A program made the translations under genes and the position numbers. 64,000 nt of DNA from JAMXLO01 sp963818775 (GTDB lineage: Bacteria; Pseudomonadota; Alphaproteobacteria; Acetobacterales; Acetobacteraceae): NCBI GenBank assembly GCA_963818775.1, contig CAWFUF010000017.1, positions 62,001 to 126,000 on the forward strand, in the 5' to 3' direction. The notes under the pieces were generated by a model, which was given only the letters and a program-made list of their open reading frames with translations, was not told the DNA's origin and made no database searches. Positions 44,097-53,232 of the stretch are shown in pieces (position 1 is the first letter of the stretch; each line of letters starts with the position of its first letter).

Positions 44097-44942
44097 TTGA
44101 ACTGCCGCATTGCAGCGCTGCTTTGCGCTCTGCTTGTGCCATGCTGGGCGACGGCGGCGGAACTCAAGCTTGCGACCTGGAACCTCGAATGGCTCACCAC
44201 GAGTGATCGTGATCTGCCTGCCGACGTCCGACCCAAGCAGCCGGAAGACATCGATCTGCTGCGGCACTACGCCGACGAACTCGATGCCGATGTGATTGCC
44301 ATTCAGGAGGTCGATGGTTCCGCGGTCGCTGCGCGCGTTTTCACGCCCGAGAAGTACTCGGTGCACATGAGCCACGACCATGTCGTGCAGCGAGTCGGCA
44401 TCGTGGTGCGGCGTGGCATCCACTACAGCGTCAATCCCGATCTCACCGGCCTCGATGTCGACCGCGACCGCCAATTGCGCAGCGGCGTCGATGTGACCTT
44501 GCAGCTAGAACCACCGTTGCGCGTGCTCGCCGTGCACCTGAAGACCGGTTGCTTCGACCAGCGACTGAGCGGGCGCACGCGTCGCTCGTGCGCCGAGTTG
44601 CGCGAGCAGGTGCCGCCGCTGATCGAGTGGATTCGCGCACGTCAGGCGGAAGGCATCGCCTTCGCCATCATGGGCGACTTCAACCGCCATATGGATGGAC
44701 AGGATCAGCTCTGGTCCGCGCTTCGCCAGACCGCACCACTGACGCGCGCCACCGAGGGTCGGTCCAGCCCATGCTGGGGCGGCGAGGCGTTCATCGACCA
44801 CATCGTGCTGGGCAACGCCGCGCGCGACTGGCTGCAGCCTGATACGCTGCGCGTGCTGACCTATCGCGAGACGGGCGAGGAATGGAAGGAACGCCTGTCG
44901 GATCACTGTCCAGTGTCGGTGCGCTTGCGCCTGCCGGACTGA
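44097..44942 (+). CDS. endonuclease/exonuclease/phosphatase family protein, exported
   Basis: A 281-residue EEP-fold hydrolase. The TTG start at 44097 (3 bp after the preceding stop) gives a cleavable leader ALLCALLVPCWATA. Catalytic elements: TWNLEWL, the metal Glu in VIAIQEVDGSA, MGDFNRHMDG and LSDHCPVSVRL. A Cys pair in HLKTGCFD and RRSCAEL suggests a disulfide, in keeping with a periplasmic location and with the dsbB gene in the same operon. It could be a nuclease or a phosphodiesterase. Confidence 0.8.
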   Translation: MNCRIAALLCALLVPCWATAAELKLATWNLEWLTTSDRDLPADVRPKQPEDIDLLRHYADELDADVIAIQEVDGSAVAARVFTPEKYSVHMSHDHVVQRVGIVVRRGIHYSVNPDLTGLDVDRDRQLRSGVDVTLQLEPPLRVLAVHLKTGCFDQRLSGRTRRSCAELREQVPPLIEWIRARQAEGIAFAIMGDFNRHMDGQDQLWSALRQTAPLTRATEGRSSPCWGGEAFIDHIVLGNAARDWLQPDTLRVLTYRETGEEWKERLSDHCPVSVRLRLPD

Positions 44943-44979
44943 GGACGTTGAATGCGGCGCGCAGAGTGGAGGCAGCGCC

Positions 44980-46068
44980 ATGAAGATCACCGGCATCACC
45001 ACCAAGGAATTCCGCTGGCCCCGGCACAAGCCGATCGCCAATGGCAAGCACACCTACACGCACGTGACCTTCGCCGTGGTTGAGATCGCGACCACCGAGG
45101 GCATCACCGGTATCGGCCTGGGTGGCGGCGGCGAAATCGAACGCGCAACCATCGCGCGCCTGACGCCGATGCTGATCGGCGAGGACCCAATCGACGTCGA
45201 GCGCCTGTGGCAGAAGATGTGGGAGCCGAAGCTGATCGGCCGCCGCGGCCTGACCACGCGAGCGATCTCGGCGATCGATATCGGACTGTGGGACATCCGC
45301 GCCAAGTTCGCCAACCTGCCGTTGTACAAGTTGCTGGGCGGCTTCCGCGATCGCGTGCCGACCTACATCGCCGGCGGCTACTACGAGGAGGGCAAGGGGC
45401 TGCGCGAACTCGCGCGCGAGATGGAAGACAACGTCCACATGGGTGCCAAGGCGGTGAAGATGAAGATCGGCGCGGTGCCGATCATGGAGGATGTGGCGCG
45501 GGTACGCGTCGCGCGCGAGGCGGTCGGCCCGAATGTGAAGCTGATGGTCGATGCGAACTGCGCGTATCGCTACTACGAGGCGATCCAGCTCGCGAAGCGC
45601 ATCGAGGAATACGACATCTTCTGGTTCGAGGAACCGGTGGCGCCGGACGATTACGACGGCCATCGTAAGCTGGCGCAGGCCACCAGCATTCCGATCGCGA
45701 CCGGAGAGAACGAATATACGCGCTACGGCTTCCGCGACCTGATCAGGCACGAGTGCGCCGCGATCCTCAACGCTGACGCCAAGGTCCTCGGTGGTGTCAC
45801 CGAGTTCATGAAGGTGGCAGCGTTGGCGCAGGCCAACGATCTGGACATCGCCCCGCATGGTTCGCAGGACATCCACGTGCATCTCGTGTCAGCGATCTCG
45901 AACGGACTGATCCTGGAGTTCTACCGCGACACCGTCGATCCGATGTGGGGCCGCGTCTACCGCCATACGCTGACCCTGAACGACGACGGCACGGTCAGCC
46001 CGCCGAACGTGCCTGGCATCGGCGCGGACCCGAACTACGATACGCTCGCGGAATACCGCGTCGCCTGA
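44980..46068 (+). CDS. mandelate racemase/muconate lactonizing enzyme family protein
   Basis: An enolase-superfamily enzyme of 362 residues that abstracts a proton next to a carboxylate. KAVKMKIGAVP holds the KxK base, LMVDANCAYRY the first metal Asp, FWFEEPVAPDDY the second ligand, IATGENEYTRYGF the third, and DIAPHGSQDIHVHL the second-side His, so it falls in the MR-type subgroup of acid-sugar dehydratases/racemases. It is followed after 18 bp by a divergent AroQ-like gene, most likely in the same operon. Confidence 0.88.
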   Translation: MKITGITTKEFRWPRHKPIANGKHTYTHVTFAVVEIATTEGITGIGLGGGGEIERATIARLTPMLIGEDPIDVERLWQKMWEPKLIGRRGLTTRAISAIDIGLWDIRAKFANLPLYKLLGGFRDRVPTYIAGGYYEEGKGLRELAREMEDNVHMGAKAVKMKIGAVPIMEDVARVRVAREAVGPNVKLMVDANCAYRYYEAIQLAKRIEEYDIFWFEEPVAPDDYDGHRKLAQATSIPIATGENEYTRYGFRDLIRHECAAILNADAKVLGGVTEFMKVAALAQANDLDIAPHGSQDIHVHLVSAISNGLILEFYRDTVDPMWGRVYRHTLTLNDDGTVSPPNVPGIGADPNYDTLAEYRVA

Positions 46069-46086
46069 TACCGAAGGGAAATCACC

Positions 46087-46518
46087 ATGGCGAAAATCCT
46101 GATCATCCACGGCGCCGGCATGAACATGCGCGGCAAGGTGCAGACTGAAATATTTGGCCCGATGACTCTCCCCGAATACGACGAGCGTATCCGCGGTTAT
46201 GCGAAGGAACTCGGGGTGGATATTGAAATATTCCACTCCAACGTCGAGGGCGATGTGATCAACAGGCTCTATGCCGCGAACGACCAAGGCTTCGACGCGG
46301 CCATATTCAATCCGGCCGGATTCTCGCGGGGCTATCCGGCACTCGTTGCCGCCATCAACCAGGTAAAGTTCCCCACCATCGAGCTGCACATGTCGAACCC
46401 GGTGCGCCGAGGCCCGGTCTCCGAGACTGCGACCGTCAGCCAGGGCATGGTCACCGGCTTCGGAATCGTCGGCTATTATCTGGGACTGCGTGGGTTGAAG
46501 GAGACGCTGAAGAAGTAG
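46087..46518 (+). CDS. AroQ-like (type II dehydroquinase fold) protein lacking catalytic residues
   Basis: A 143-residue protein clearly related to type II 3-dehydroquinate dehydratase: IIHGAGMNMRG corresponds to the LNGPNLNLLG start, EIFHSNVEGDVINRLY to the SNxEGxLID region, and IELHMSN to VEVHLSN. The active site has changed: the loop Arg and Tyr (xREPxxYG) read V and F in GKVQTEIFG, and the catalytic His of NPGAYTHTS is Arg in FNPAGFSRGY. It is unlikely to be a working dehydroquinase, and probably acts with the enolase-superfamily enzyme upstream. Confidence 0.8.
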   Translation: MAKILIIHGAGMNMRGKVQTEIFGPMTLPEYDERIRGYAKELGVDIEIFHSNVEGDVINRLYAANDQGFDAAIFNPAGFSRGYPALVAAINQVKFPTIELHMSNPVRRGPVSETATVSQGMVTGFGIVGYYLGLRGLKETLKK

Positions 46519-46594
46519 CCGTCATTACCCCGCGCGTAATCGCTTCGCGCGCGGCGGCTCGCCACGATGGGAACCGTAAGACGGAGTTCCCATC

Positions 46595-48013
46595 ATGGAT
46601 GTGCAAACACAAGCCGACAAAGTGCCCGCTCGCCGCTGGTGGGCGCTGGCCAGCGTCGCCTCGGCGCAGTTCCTCGCCGTGGTCGACGCGTTCATCGTCA
46701 ATGTCGCGATACCGTCGATCCGCATCGACCTCCACGCCGGCGCGGCCGAGATCCAGGCGGTCATCGCGGTCTACCAGATCGCCTACGCCGCATTGGTGAT
46801 CACCGGAGGCCGTCTCGGCGACATCGTGGGGCGCAAGCGCGTGTTCATCACCGGCGTTCTCAGCTTCACACTGGCCTCGCTGTGGTGCGCGCTGTCCGGA
46901 TCGGCACCGATGCTGATCTTTGCGCGCGCTGCACAGGGCGGCGCCGCAGCGATGATGGTGCCGCAGGTACTCGCCTCGATCCACACGCTGTTCCCCGACG
47001 GCGCACGCGCGCGCGCCTTCACGATCTTCGCGGTTGCGATCGGCCTCGGCGCGGCCGTCGGCTTCATGCTCGGCGGCTGGCTGGTGACGTTGAACCTCGC
47101 AGGCCTCGGCTGGCGCAGCATCTTCTGCGTCAACGTGCCGGTCGGCATCGGTATTGCGCTCGCCGCCGGCTGGCTCATGCCGGCAATGCCACGCAACGTC
47201 GGCACGCGGCTCGATCTGCAAGGTGCCGTCGTGCTGTTCGTCGGGCTGCTCGGTCTGATTGTACCGCTGATGTTCGGGCGCGAACTCGGCTGGCCGTGGT
47301 GGATGTGGGTTGCCATGGCGGCAGGCCTCATGGTGCTGATCGGCTTCGTGAACCTCCAGCGCCGCGTGGAACGCCGCGGCGGCATGCCACTGATCGACCT
47401 GGCACTGCTCGAGGATCGCATCTTCATCCCCGGCATGTGCGCAACCTTCTGCTTCTTTCTCGGCAACCTTTCGTTCTACTTCGTGCTGACGCTGTACATC
47501 CAGAACGGTCTCGGCTTCTCGCCGTTCGACGCGGCACTCACGGTGATGCCGCTAGCGTTCGCATTTGTCGTCGGTTCGCGGCTGAGCGGTGGCCGGCTGA
47601 TCGAAGGCTGCGTCGTGCAGGGCATCGGGCTTGCCGCCACGGCGCTGCTGGTCGGCTCGGTGACGCATCCAACGATCGGGATGCTGATGGTGCCGCTCGC
47701 GGTGTTCGGCTACGGCCAGGGCATGGTTCTGGCACCGCTGTTCAGTGCGGTGCTGACCCAGGTGCGACATACGCACGCCGGGTCCGGAGCGGGCATCCTC
47801 ACCACCACGCAGCAGGTGGCGAATGGCACAGGAGTCGTGGTGGTGGGTGCGGTTTACTTTGCCGTCCAAGGCCTGGATGGCGATCGGCGGGCGCTGTTGG
47901 CTGCGATGATAGCGCTGGGCGTCACAGTCGTGGCCACGGTTGCGTTCCTGCGGCGCATGCGGACCACTACATATGGCTCGGCAGGTACAGTGCCAGTACG
48001 GGGAACGCGATAA
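46595..48013 (+). CDS. MFS transporter, DHA2 (EmrB/QacA) type
   Basis: A 472-residue efflux-type permease with about 14 membrane helices. AVVDAFIVNVAIPSI is the DHA2 D1 motif, GRLGDIVGRKRVFI the A motif, and GLGAAVGFMLGGWLV the C motif of antiporters. Members export drugs, dyes or organic acids with a proton in exchange. It follows the AroQ-like gene at 77 bp. Its 3' end overlaps the end of the TRAP DctM gene on the opposite strand by 47 bp. Confidence 0.88.
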   Translation: MDVQTQADKVPARRWWALASVASAQFLAVVDAFIVNVAIPSIRIDLHAGAAEIQAVIAVYQIAYAALVITGGRLGDIVGRKRVFITGVLSFTLASLWCALSGSAPMLIFARAAQGGAAAMMVPQVLASIHTLFPDGARARAFTIFAVAIGLGAAVGFMLGGWLVTLNLAGLGWRSIFCVNVPVGIGIALAAGWLMPAMPRNVGTRLDLQGAVVLFVGLLGLIVPLMFGRELGWPWWMWVAMAAGLMVLIGFVNLQRRVERRGGMPLIDLALLEDRIFIPGMCATFCFFLGNLSFYFVLTLYIQNGLGFSPFDAALTVMPLAFAFVVGSRLSGGRLIEGCVVQGIGLAATALLVGSVTHPTIGMLMVPLAVFGYGQGMVLAPLFSAVLTQVRHTHAGSGAGILTTTQQVANGTGVVVVGAVYFAVQGLDGDRRALLAAMIALGVTVVATVAFLRRMRTTTYGSAGTVPVRGTR

Positions 48014-49274
48014 GGATCGCGAGGCGTATGATGTCGGTGATGACGAACGGGATGACGCCATAGAAGATCGTGGTGAAGTCGACATCCTTCACCACGGTCT
48101 TGATGACAAACACGTTCATCCCGACAGGCGGGTGGATCAGGCCAAGCTCCACCGTCATGACGATGATCACGCCGAACCAGACCGGATCGAAGCCCAGCGT
48201 GGTGATGACCGGGAAGATGATCGGTATCGTCAGGATGATCATCGCCATCGCGTCCATCAGGCAGCCGAGGACGAGGTACATCAGCATGATCAGCACCAGC
48301 ACGCCGTAACGGCCAAGGCCGAGGCCGACGATGAACCCGGTCACCTTCTGCGGCGTCTGCGTCACCGTCAGGAAGTAGCCGAACAGGATGGCGCCGATCA
48401 GGATGGTGAACACGGCGGCGGCGGTGCGGGTGGCCTGAAGCAGCGAGGCCAGGATGTCCTCGCCCGAGAGCCGGCCGCGCGCGACGCCGATAAGGAATGC
48501 ACCAGCCGCGCCGACACCCCCGGCCTCGGTCGGTGTGAACAGGCCGCCGTAGAGTCCGCCGATGACGAACACGAACAGCAACAGCGGTGCCCAGACATGG
48601 CGCATGCCTACGAACCGTTCGCGCCACGAACTGCGCGGTGCGGCCGGCAGGTAGCTTGGCCGCACTGCACCGATCACCGCGATCGTTGCCACGTACATGG
48701 AGACGGCGAGCAGTCCCGGCAAAATCCCCGCCATGAACAGCTTGCCGATGTCCTGCTGGGTGATCAGGCCATACACGGCGAGCACGATCGATGGCGGAAA
48801 CATCGCGCCAAGCGTGCCACCCGCGGCGATCACCCCGGTGGAAAAGGATTGCGGATAGTGGTGGAGCCGCATCTCGGGATACGCGACGGTGGAGAATGTT
48901 GCGGCGGTGGCAACCGATGATCCGCTGATTGCTGCGAAGCCCGCACAGGCAGCGATCGTCGCGATGCCGAGGCCGCCGCGCAGATGGCCGACAAACCTGT
49001 TGGCCGCCTGGAACAGCTCGCGGCTCATGCCGGAGCGCGAGACGAACGCGCCCATCAGCAGGAACATCGGGATCACGCCGAACGTGTAGTCGGTGACCGT
49101 GCGCATCGAGGTCTGCCCGACCATCTTCAGCGCCGGCGTGCCGCCAACGAGGTAGCCGAATCCACTGACACCGACGAGCCCCATCGCCATGCCGACCGGC
49201 ACGCGCAGCAGCATCAGCGTGAAGAGCACGACAAACCCGATGACTGCGACGGCATCGCTGCTCAGCTCCATCAT
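47967..49274 (-). CDS. dctM: TRAP transporter large permease subunit (DctM)
   Basis: A 435-residue integral membrane protein with 11-12 helices. Typical motifs: LRVPVGMAMGLVG near the N-terminus, FAAISGSSVATAATFSTVAYPEM, GTLGAMFPPSIVLAVYG and IHPPVGMNVFVIK. It is the ion-coupled translocation subunit. The ATG overlaps the stop of dctQ (ATGA). With dctQ and dctP it forms a complete periplasmic-binding-protein-dependent secondary importer for carboxylates. Confidence 0.93.
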   Translation of the reverse strand: MMELSSDAVAVIGFVVLFTLMLLRVPVGMAMGLVGVSGFGYLVGGTPALKMVGQTSMRTVTDYTFGVIPMFLLMGAFVSRSGMSRELFQAANRFVGHLRGGLGIATIAACAGFAAISGSSVATAATFSTVAYPEMRLHHYPQSFSTGVIAAGGTLGAMFPPSIVLAVYGLITQQDIGKLFMAGILPGLLAVSMYVATIAVIGAVRPSYLPAAPRSSWRERFVGMRHVWAPLLLFVFVIGGLYGGLFTPTEAGGVGAAGAFLIGVARGRLSGEDILASLLQATRTAAAVFTILIGAILFGYFLTVTQTPQKVTGFIVGLGLGRYGVLVLIMLMYLVLGCLMDAMAMIILTIPIIFPVITTLGFDPVWFGVIIVMTVELGLIHPPVGMNVFVIKTVVKDVDFTTIFYGVIPFVITDIIRLAILIAFPVLALYLPSHM

Positions 49275-49786
49275 TCGACCGTCCGTACCACACCGGCGTC
49301 AGCCACCTCGTCTGGATGAAAGATCAGCCGATACGTTCGCACCGCGATCAGCAGCACGGCGGACACGTCGCCGAGCCACGCCACCAGCGCGAAAGGCCAT
49401 GTCGGCAACCGCAGATCGAATGTCAGCACGTTGTCGTCGCGCGTCAGCCGCACCTTGTCGAACAGCATCGCCGTCTGCACGCTGACCACGAACAGCAGTA
49501 CCAGCGTGGCGAAGATATCGATCAGTCGCTTGCCGCGCGGACTTGCCGCCGCCCAGACCAGGTCCACAGTGATGTGCGTGCCGCGATAGCTGGTCGCGGC
49601 GATGCCCCAGAAGATCAGGATCCCCAGCAGCAGTTTGCCGAAGTCATAGCTGTCAGGGATTGATACAGCGAAGAAATAGCGCAGCAGCACCGAGATGAAG
49701 ATGTCCGCCGCGACGATGCCGACGAAGCAGGCAGCAAGCAGCTCGATGCCATCAATAAAGCGATCCATCCGGTTGCGATGAGTCAT
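49271..49786 (-). CDS. dctQ: TRAP transporter small permease subunit (DctQ)
   Basis: A 171-residue membrane protein with four helices. The SVLLRYFF and GIAATSYRGTHITVDLVW segments are the DctQ hallmarks. It sits between the binding protein and the large permease genes, the usual order, and overlaps the dctM start. A partial palindromic repeat lies between it and dctP. Confidence 0.9.
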   Translation of the reverse strand: MTHRNRMDRFIDGIELLAACFVGIVAADIFISVLLRYFFAVSIPDSYDFGKLLLGILIFWGIAATSYRGTHITVDLVWAAASPRGKRLIDIFATLVLLFVVSVQTAMLFDKVRLTRDDNVLTFDLRLPTWPFALVAWLGDVSAVLLIAVRTYRLIFHPDEVADAGVVRTVE

Positions 49787-49808
49787 AGCCAGGACTGGGA
49801 ACCGGTTC

Positions 49809-49850
49809 TCCCCCTCCCTTCGCAGGAGGAGGTTGGGGGGAGGGGATGCC
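49809..49850. repeat. GC-rich palindromic repeat, partial copy 3
   Basis: CTCCCTTCGCAGGAGGAGG followed by TTGGGGGGAGGGG repeats the left half of the element at 5138-5236; the right half is missing. It lies in the dctP-dctQ gap and could form a hairpin that dampens expression of dctQM relative to the binding protein. Confidence 0.65.
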
Positions 49851-49871
49851 TGTCGCTGTCGCGCATAGCCC

Positions 49872-50879
49872 TCACTCAGCCAGTGCGCCGCGCTGCTTCA
49901 GCTCGGCCTGCAATTCGCCGAGCACCGCATCGCTGTCCTTCACCTGCGACGCCCACTTCGCCTTCAGCGGCTCGGCCGCCTTGTGCCACGCGGCAACCTG
50001 ATCCGGCGTCAGCTTGTAAACATCGTGCCCGGGCTCGGCTGCCAGCAGGTCACGGCCGGCATGTTCCCAGTCCGCCCAGGGGCTGGCGACCTTCTCCGCC
50101 CACTCGGTTGTGCAGTGGCTGTCGATCACTGCCTTCTGCGCCGCAGACATGCCGTCATACTTGGCCTTGTTCATCACCCACACGAACGTCGTGGTGAAGA
50201 ATGGCATGTCCATGTCATATTTCACGATCTTGTCGATGCCGAACAGGAGGAGCGAATGCCATGGAAAGGTGATGGCATCCGCTACGCCGCGTTCCAGCAC
50301 CTCGCGCGCCTCGGGTGCAGACGCCTGCACATTCGTCCCACCCAGAAGCGTCACGAACGCCGCCATCGTCGCGTCTGCCGGACGCACCTTCATGCCGCGA
50401 ATATCCTCCGGCAGCAGGATCTTCTTTGTGCGTGAATGGAACGTGCCGGGATCCAGCGAAAAGGCGAAGCAGAAATGCACATCCTTCATCTCGGCCGCCG
50501 CGTACTTGCGGTACCACGCATCGAGCGCCGCAGATCCGCCCTTCGCGTTTGCGACCAGGAACGGCAGTTCACCCGCAGCAATGATCGGGAAGCGACCCGG
50601 CTGATACCCTGGATTGACATAGGCGAAGTCGGCAATGCCGTCGCGCGCCATGTCGTAGTGATCCATCGCCTTGCCCAACTGCTCGGACGGAAAAAGCGTG
50701 GACTTGATCGTGCCGCCGGATGCCTTGTCGATGTCCGCGGCCCAGGCCTGCAACGCGGGGTTGAGCGGATGCGCCGGCGGCACCCAGCTCGATAGCTTGA
50801 GCTGCACCGTCTTGTCCTGCGCCTGCGCGCCGGTCATGCCCAGCATGAGCAGAATCACGATGACGATGCGGTTGAACAC
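49872..50879 (-). CDS. dctP: TRAP transporter substrate-binding protein (DctP)
   Basis: A 335-residue periplasmic protein. The GTG at 50879, with GAGGAAAA upstream, gives a clean leader RIVIVILLMLGMTGAQAQ. Family marks: SSWVPPAHPLNP, the DctP carboxylate-binding Arg in IRGMKVRPADA, and LLGGTNVQASAPEAREVLERGVADAITFPWHS. TRAP binding proteins of this type usually bind carboxylates such as keto acids or mandelate-like acids. First gene of the dctPQM unit, divergent from the SDR gene. Confidence 0.92.
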   Translation of the reverse strand: MFNRIVIVILLMLGMTGAQAQDKTVQLKLSSWVPPAHPLNPALQAWAADIDKASGGTIKSTLFPSEQLGKAMDHYDMARDGIADFAYVNPGYQPGRFPIIAAGELPFLVANAKGGSAALDAWYRKYAAAEMKDVHFCFAFSLDPGTFHSRTKKILLPEDIRGMKVRPADATMAAFVTLLGGTNVQASAPEAREVLERGVADAITFPWHSLLLFGIDKIVKYDMDMPFFTTTFVWVMNKAKYDGMSAAQKAVIDSHCTTEWAEKVASPWADWEHAGRDLLAAEPGHDVYKLTPDQVAAWHKAAEPLKAKWASQVKDSDAVLGELQAELKQRGALAE

Positions 50880-50959
50880 GGCGTTTTCCTCGCTTTGTCT
50901 GGCGTTTCGTGGCTTATCCGGCACAAACTATGACCTGCCATCTCACGAGGAAACCTGCA

Positions 50960-51721
50960 ATGCGTCTTAACGGACAGGCTGCCATCGTCACCGGCGGTGG
51001 CTCTGGGCTGGGTGCCGCGACTGCGCGGCGACTGGCGAGTGCCGGCTGCCGCGTGACGGTGCTGGACATCAACCAGCCGATGGTCGAGGCGAGCGCGCAG
51101 AGTATCGGCGGCATCGGCATTGTTTGCGATGTCGCCGATGCAGCATCCGCCGAAGGCGCTGTCGTGAAGGCACGCGAGACGCACGGGCCGGCGCGCCTAC
51201 TGGTGAATTGCGCAGGCGTCGGCACCGCGGGCCGCATCGTCGGCCGCGACGGCCCGATGCCGCTCGCCGCGTTCGAACGAGTGATCCGCATCAACCTGAT
51301 CGGCAGCTTCAATCTGCTGCGGCTTGCCGCCGCCGACATGGCCAAGCTGGATCCGTTGGACGAAGGCGAGCGCGGCGTCATCATCAACACTGCCTCGATC
51401 GCGGCATATGAAGGACAGGTTGGACAGGCCGCCTATGCCGCATCGAAGGCCGGCGTGATCGGCATGACGCTGCCGGCGGCGCGCGAACTTGCGCGAAGCG
51501 GAGTACGCGTGGTGACCATCGCGCCTGGGCTGTTTCACACGCCGATGGTCGAGGGACTGCCGGTTGAGGTGCAACAGAGTTTGGCAGAGGGCATCCCGTT
51601 CCCGCAGCGCCTCGGCATGCCCGAGGAGTATGCCGCGCTGGTCGAGCACATCGTCACCAACCGGTTCATCAACGGTGAGACGATCCGCCTTGACGGCGCG
51701 CTGCGCATGCCACCGCGCTGA
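50960..51721 (+). CDS. short-chain dehydrogenase, 3-hydroxyacyl-CoA dehydrogenase type II-like
   Basis: A 253-residue SDR. Cofactor motif TGGGSGLGAATAR, acidic residue in VLDINQP (NAD preference), NCAGVGTAG, and catalytic Ser/Tyr/Lys in NTASIAAYEGQVGQAAYAASK. The C-terminal segment VTIAPGLFHTPMVEGLP matches the HSD17B10-like acyl-CoA dehydrogenases. The ATG at 50960 is supported by ACGAGGAAA. It is divergent from the TRAP binding protein gene, which is consistent with oxidation of the imported acid after CoA activation, but this is inference. Confidence 0.9.
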   Translation: MRLNGQAAIVTGGGSGLGAATARRLASAGCRVTVLDINQPMVEASAQSIGGIGIVCDVADAASAEGAVVKARETHGPARLLVNCAGVGTAGRIVGRDGPMPLAAFERVIRINLIGSFNLLRLAAADMAKLDPLDEGERGVIINTASIAAYEGQVGQAAYAASKAGVIGMTLPAARELARSGVRVVTIAPGLFHTPMVEGLPVEVQQSLAEGIPFPQRLGMPEEYAALVEHIVTNRFINGETIRLDGALRMPPR

Positions 51722-51725
51722 ATCG

Positions 51726-53232
51726 CTACTGCGCCAAGCCCGTCGCGTCCGCTGCCCTCGTGACCGGTGGCGGGTCCCATTTGCCCGTGAGCGCATCAGA
51801 CCTGGGCGCATAGAGACGCATGGTCAGGCTGACTGGACCCTTCGGTGCAGGCAGCCAGTTTGTCTCCTTCGCCGGACCGGGTTTTTTGTTGCGAAAATAG
51901 AGGTCGAGTGATCCATCCGCATTGTATTTGAAGGGCATCCAACTGCTGACGGCGAAGCGACCGAGGCTGTTCGCCACCTGGTAGCCCTGTTGGTCATAAA
52001 GCGTGATCGACCAGAACGCAGCGACCGGCGGAGTCGCGCCTTTGTCGAAGTGGATCATGTAATTGTTGGCGCCGTTCTGTGGCTGGCCGGTGTCATCAGC
52101 AAGATTACAGTAATCGGATAGATCGCATCCTCTGGTAGGTTAGCTCCTAGGCCGAGCTGGGCAACGATGGCCTGCTTCAGATAGTTGTGTCGGTGTTCAT
52201 TGACCAGCCGTTTACGACGCTCGCGAGCGTCCGCACCTTCCATGCCATCAGCGCCTGCGCATCCTCCGACGCATTTTCGAGCGCCTTCTGCACCGATGGG
52301 TTGGCCTCGGCAAGATTGAAGCTCTTGCCGGGCTCAAGTCCGATCCGCTTCATCTGCGCGATGATCGGCTGATCCGTCAGATGCGGCGGCTGCAGCTTAA
52401 GCACCTCCGCCGCGTAAGCGAAGTATTTCGCGACCGGCATCGTGTCCACTTGCAGCTTGGGCGGCATCTTCATATCCACGCCCGTATCGAAGGCCGCGGT
52501 GACTTGCTGGGGCGGCTTGCCCCATTGCGATAGCGCCGTGACCTTCAGAGCGGCCTGGATCTTGCGTACGGCGTCATAATCCGCCGGCCCGTCCGTCTTT
52601 GTGCGGCCGATGATCCAGCTATACGGGGTCGGCGCGTCGATGCGGGTAATACCGTCGGGCACAGATCCGGTCCAACCGGCGCGCGCGACCAGGAAATTGC
52701 CTGCCTTCGCGCCGGTGGTGCGCCAACCGGGCGAGGCGAACACGTCGCTCCACATGTCGAGCATCGGCAGCAGGTAGTAACGCCCACCGGTGTCGGGCAC
52801 AGAGACGACAACCGGCTCCTTCGTCAGATCGAGCCAGGCGCTGGACTAGAGAGCGTCAAAATTCGGTCGCACCACCACCTTCATGTCAGCCGCCGGATAC
52901 GCGCCAACATTGACGAACGTGTTCATCGGCCCCTGGATTGGCGTTGCCGCCTGCCCGCCGTTGGTGAGCTGCCGCCGCGTCAGATCCATGGTGATGAGCG
53001 GATAGAAATAGACATAAGCGCTCACGCCGATCGCGTGCGCTTCCTGCTCGCTGATCGGTTCGGCTAGTGCTACTGGCATGATGTTGACCCCGAAAATTCC
53101 TGCAATGAAAGCGGCGCCGACCAACCCCCTGAACTGAGATCTCCTCAGGGTATGGCCGAGGCGACCGAAATTGCCGTTTGCTGGAGTAGTGCGCCGAGCT
53201 GGCAGCATCCCGCGAACGCGGCCAAGGGTCAT
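51726..53232 (-). pseudogene. DUF1254/DUF1214 protein gene with three lesions
   Basis: The region would encode a DUF1254/DUF1214 two-domain exported protein of about 480 residues. The N-terminal frame starts with a leader (GAAFIAGIFGVNIMPVALA) and reads to VVVRPNFDAL, where the expected Tyr codon is TAG at 52847-52849; the frame continues SSAWLDLTKEP. Near 52177 the frame is lost after GWSMNTDT and resumes as NYLKQAIVAQLGLGANLP, consistent with a small deletion; a further single-base loss near 52100 precedes NYMIHFDKGATPPVAAFW. The C-terminal DUF1214 portion ends at 51726. No functional product expected. The start overlaps the stop of the upstream P-loop gene. Confidence 0.85.

Noticed and set aside
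46087..46518. Functional 3-dehydroquinate dehydratase (aroQ)
   Set aside because: Loop Arg and Tyr and the catalytic His are replaced, and there is no shikimate gene nearby.
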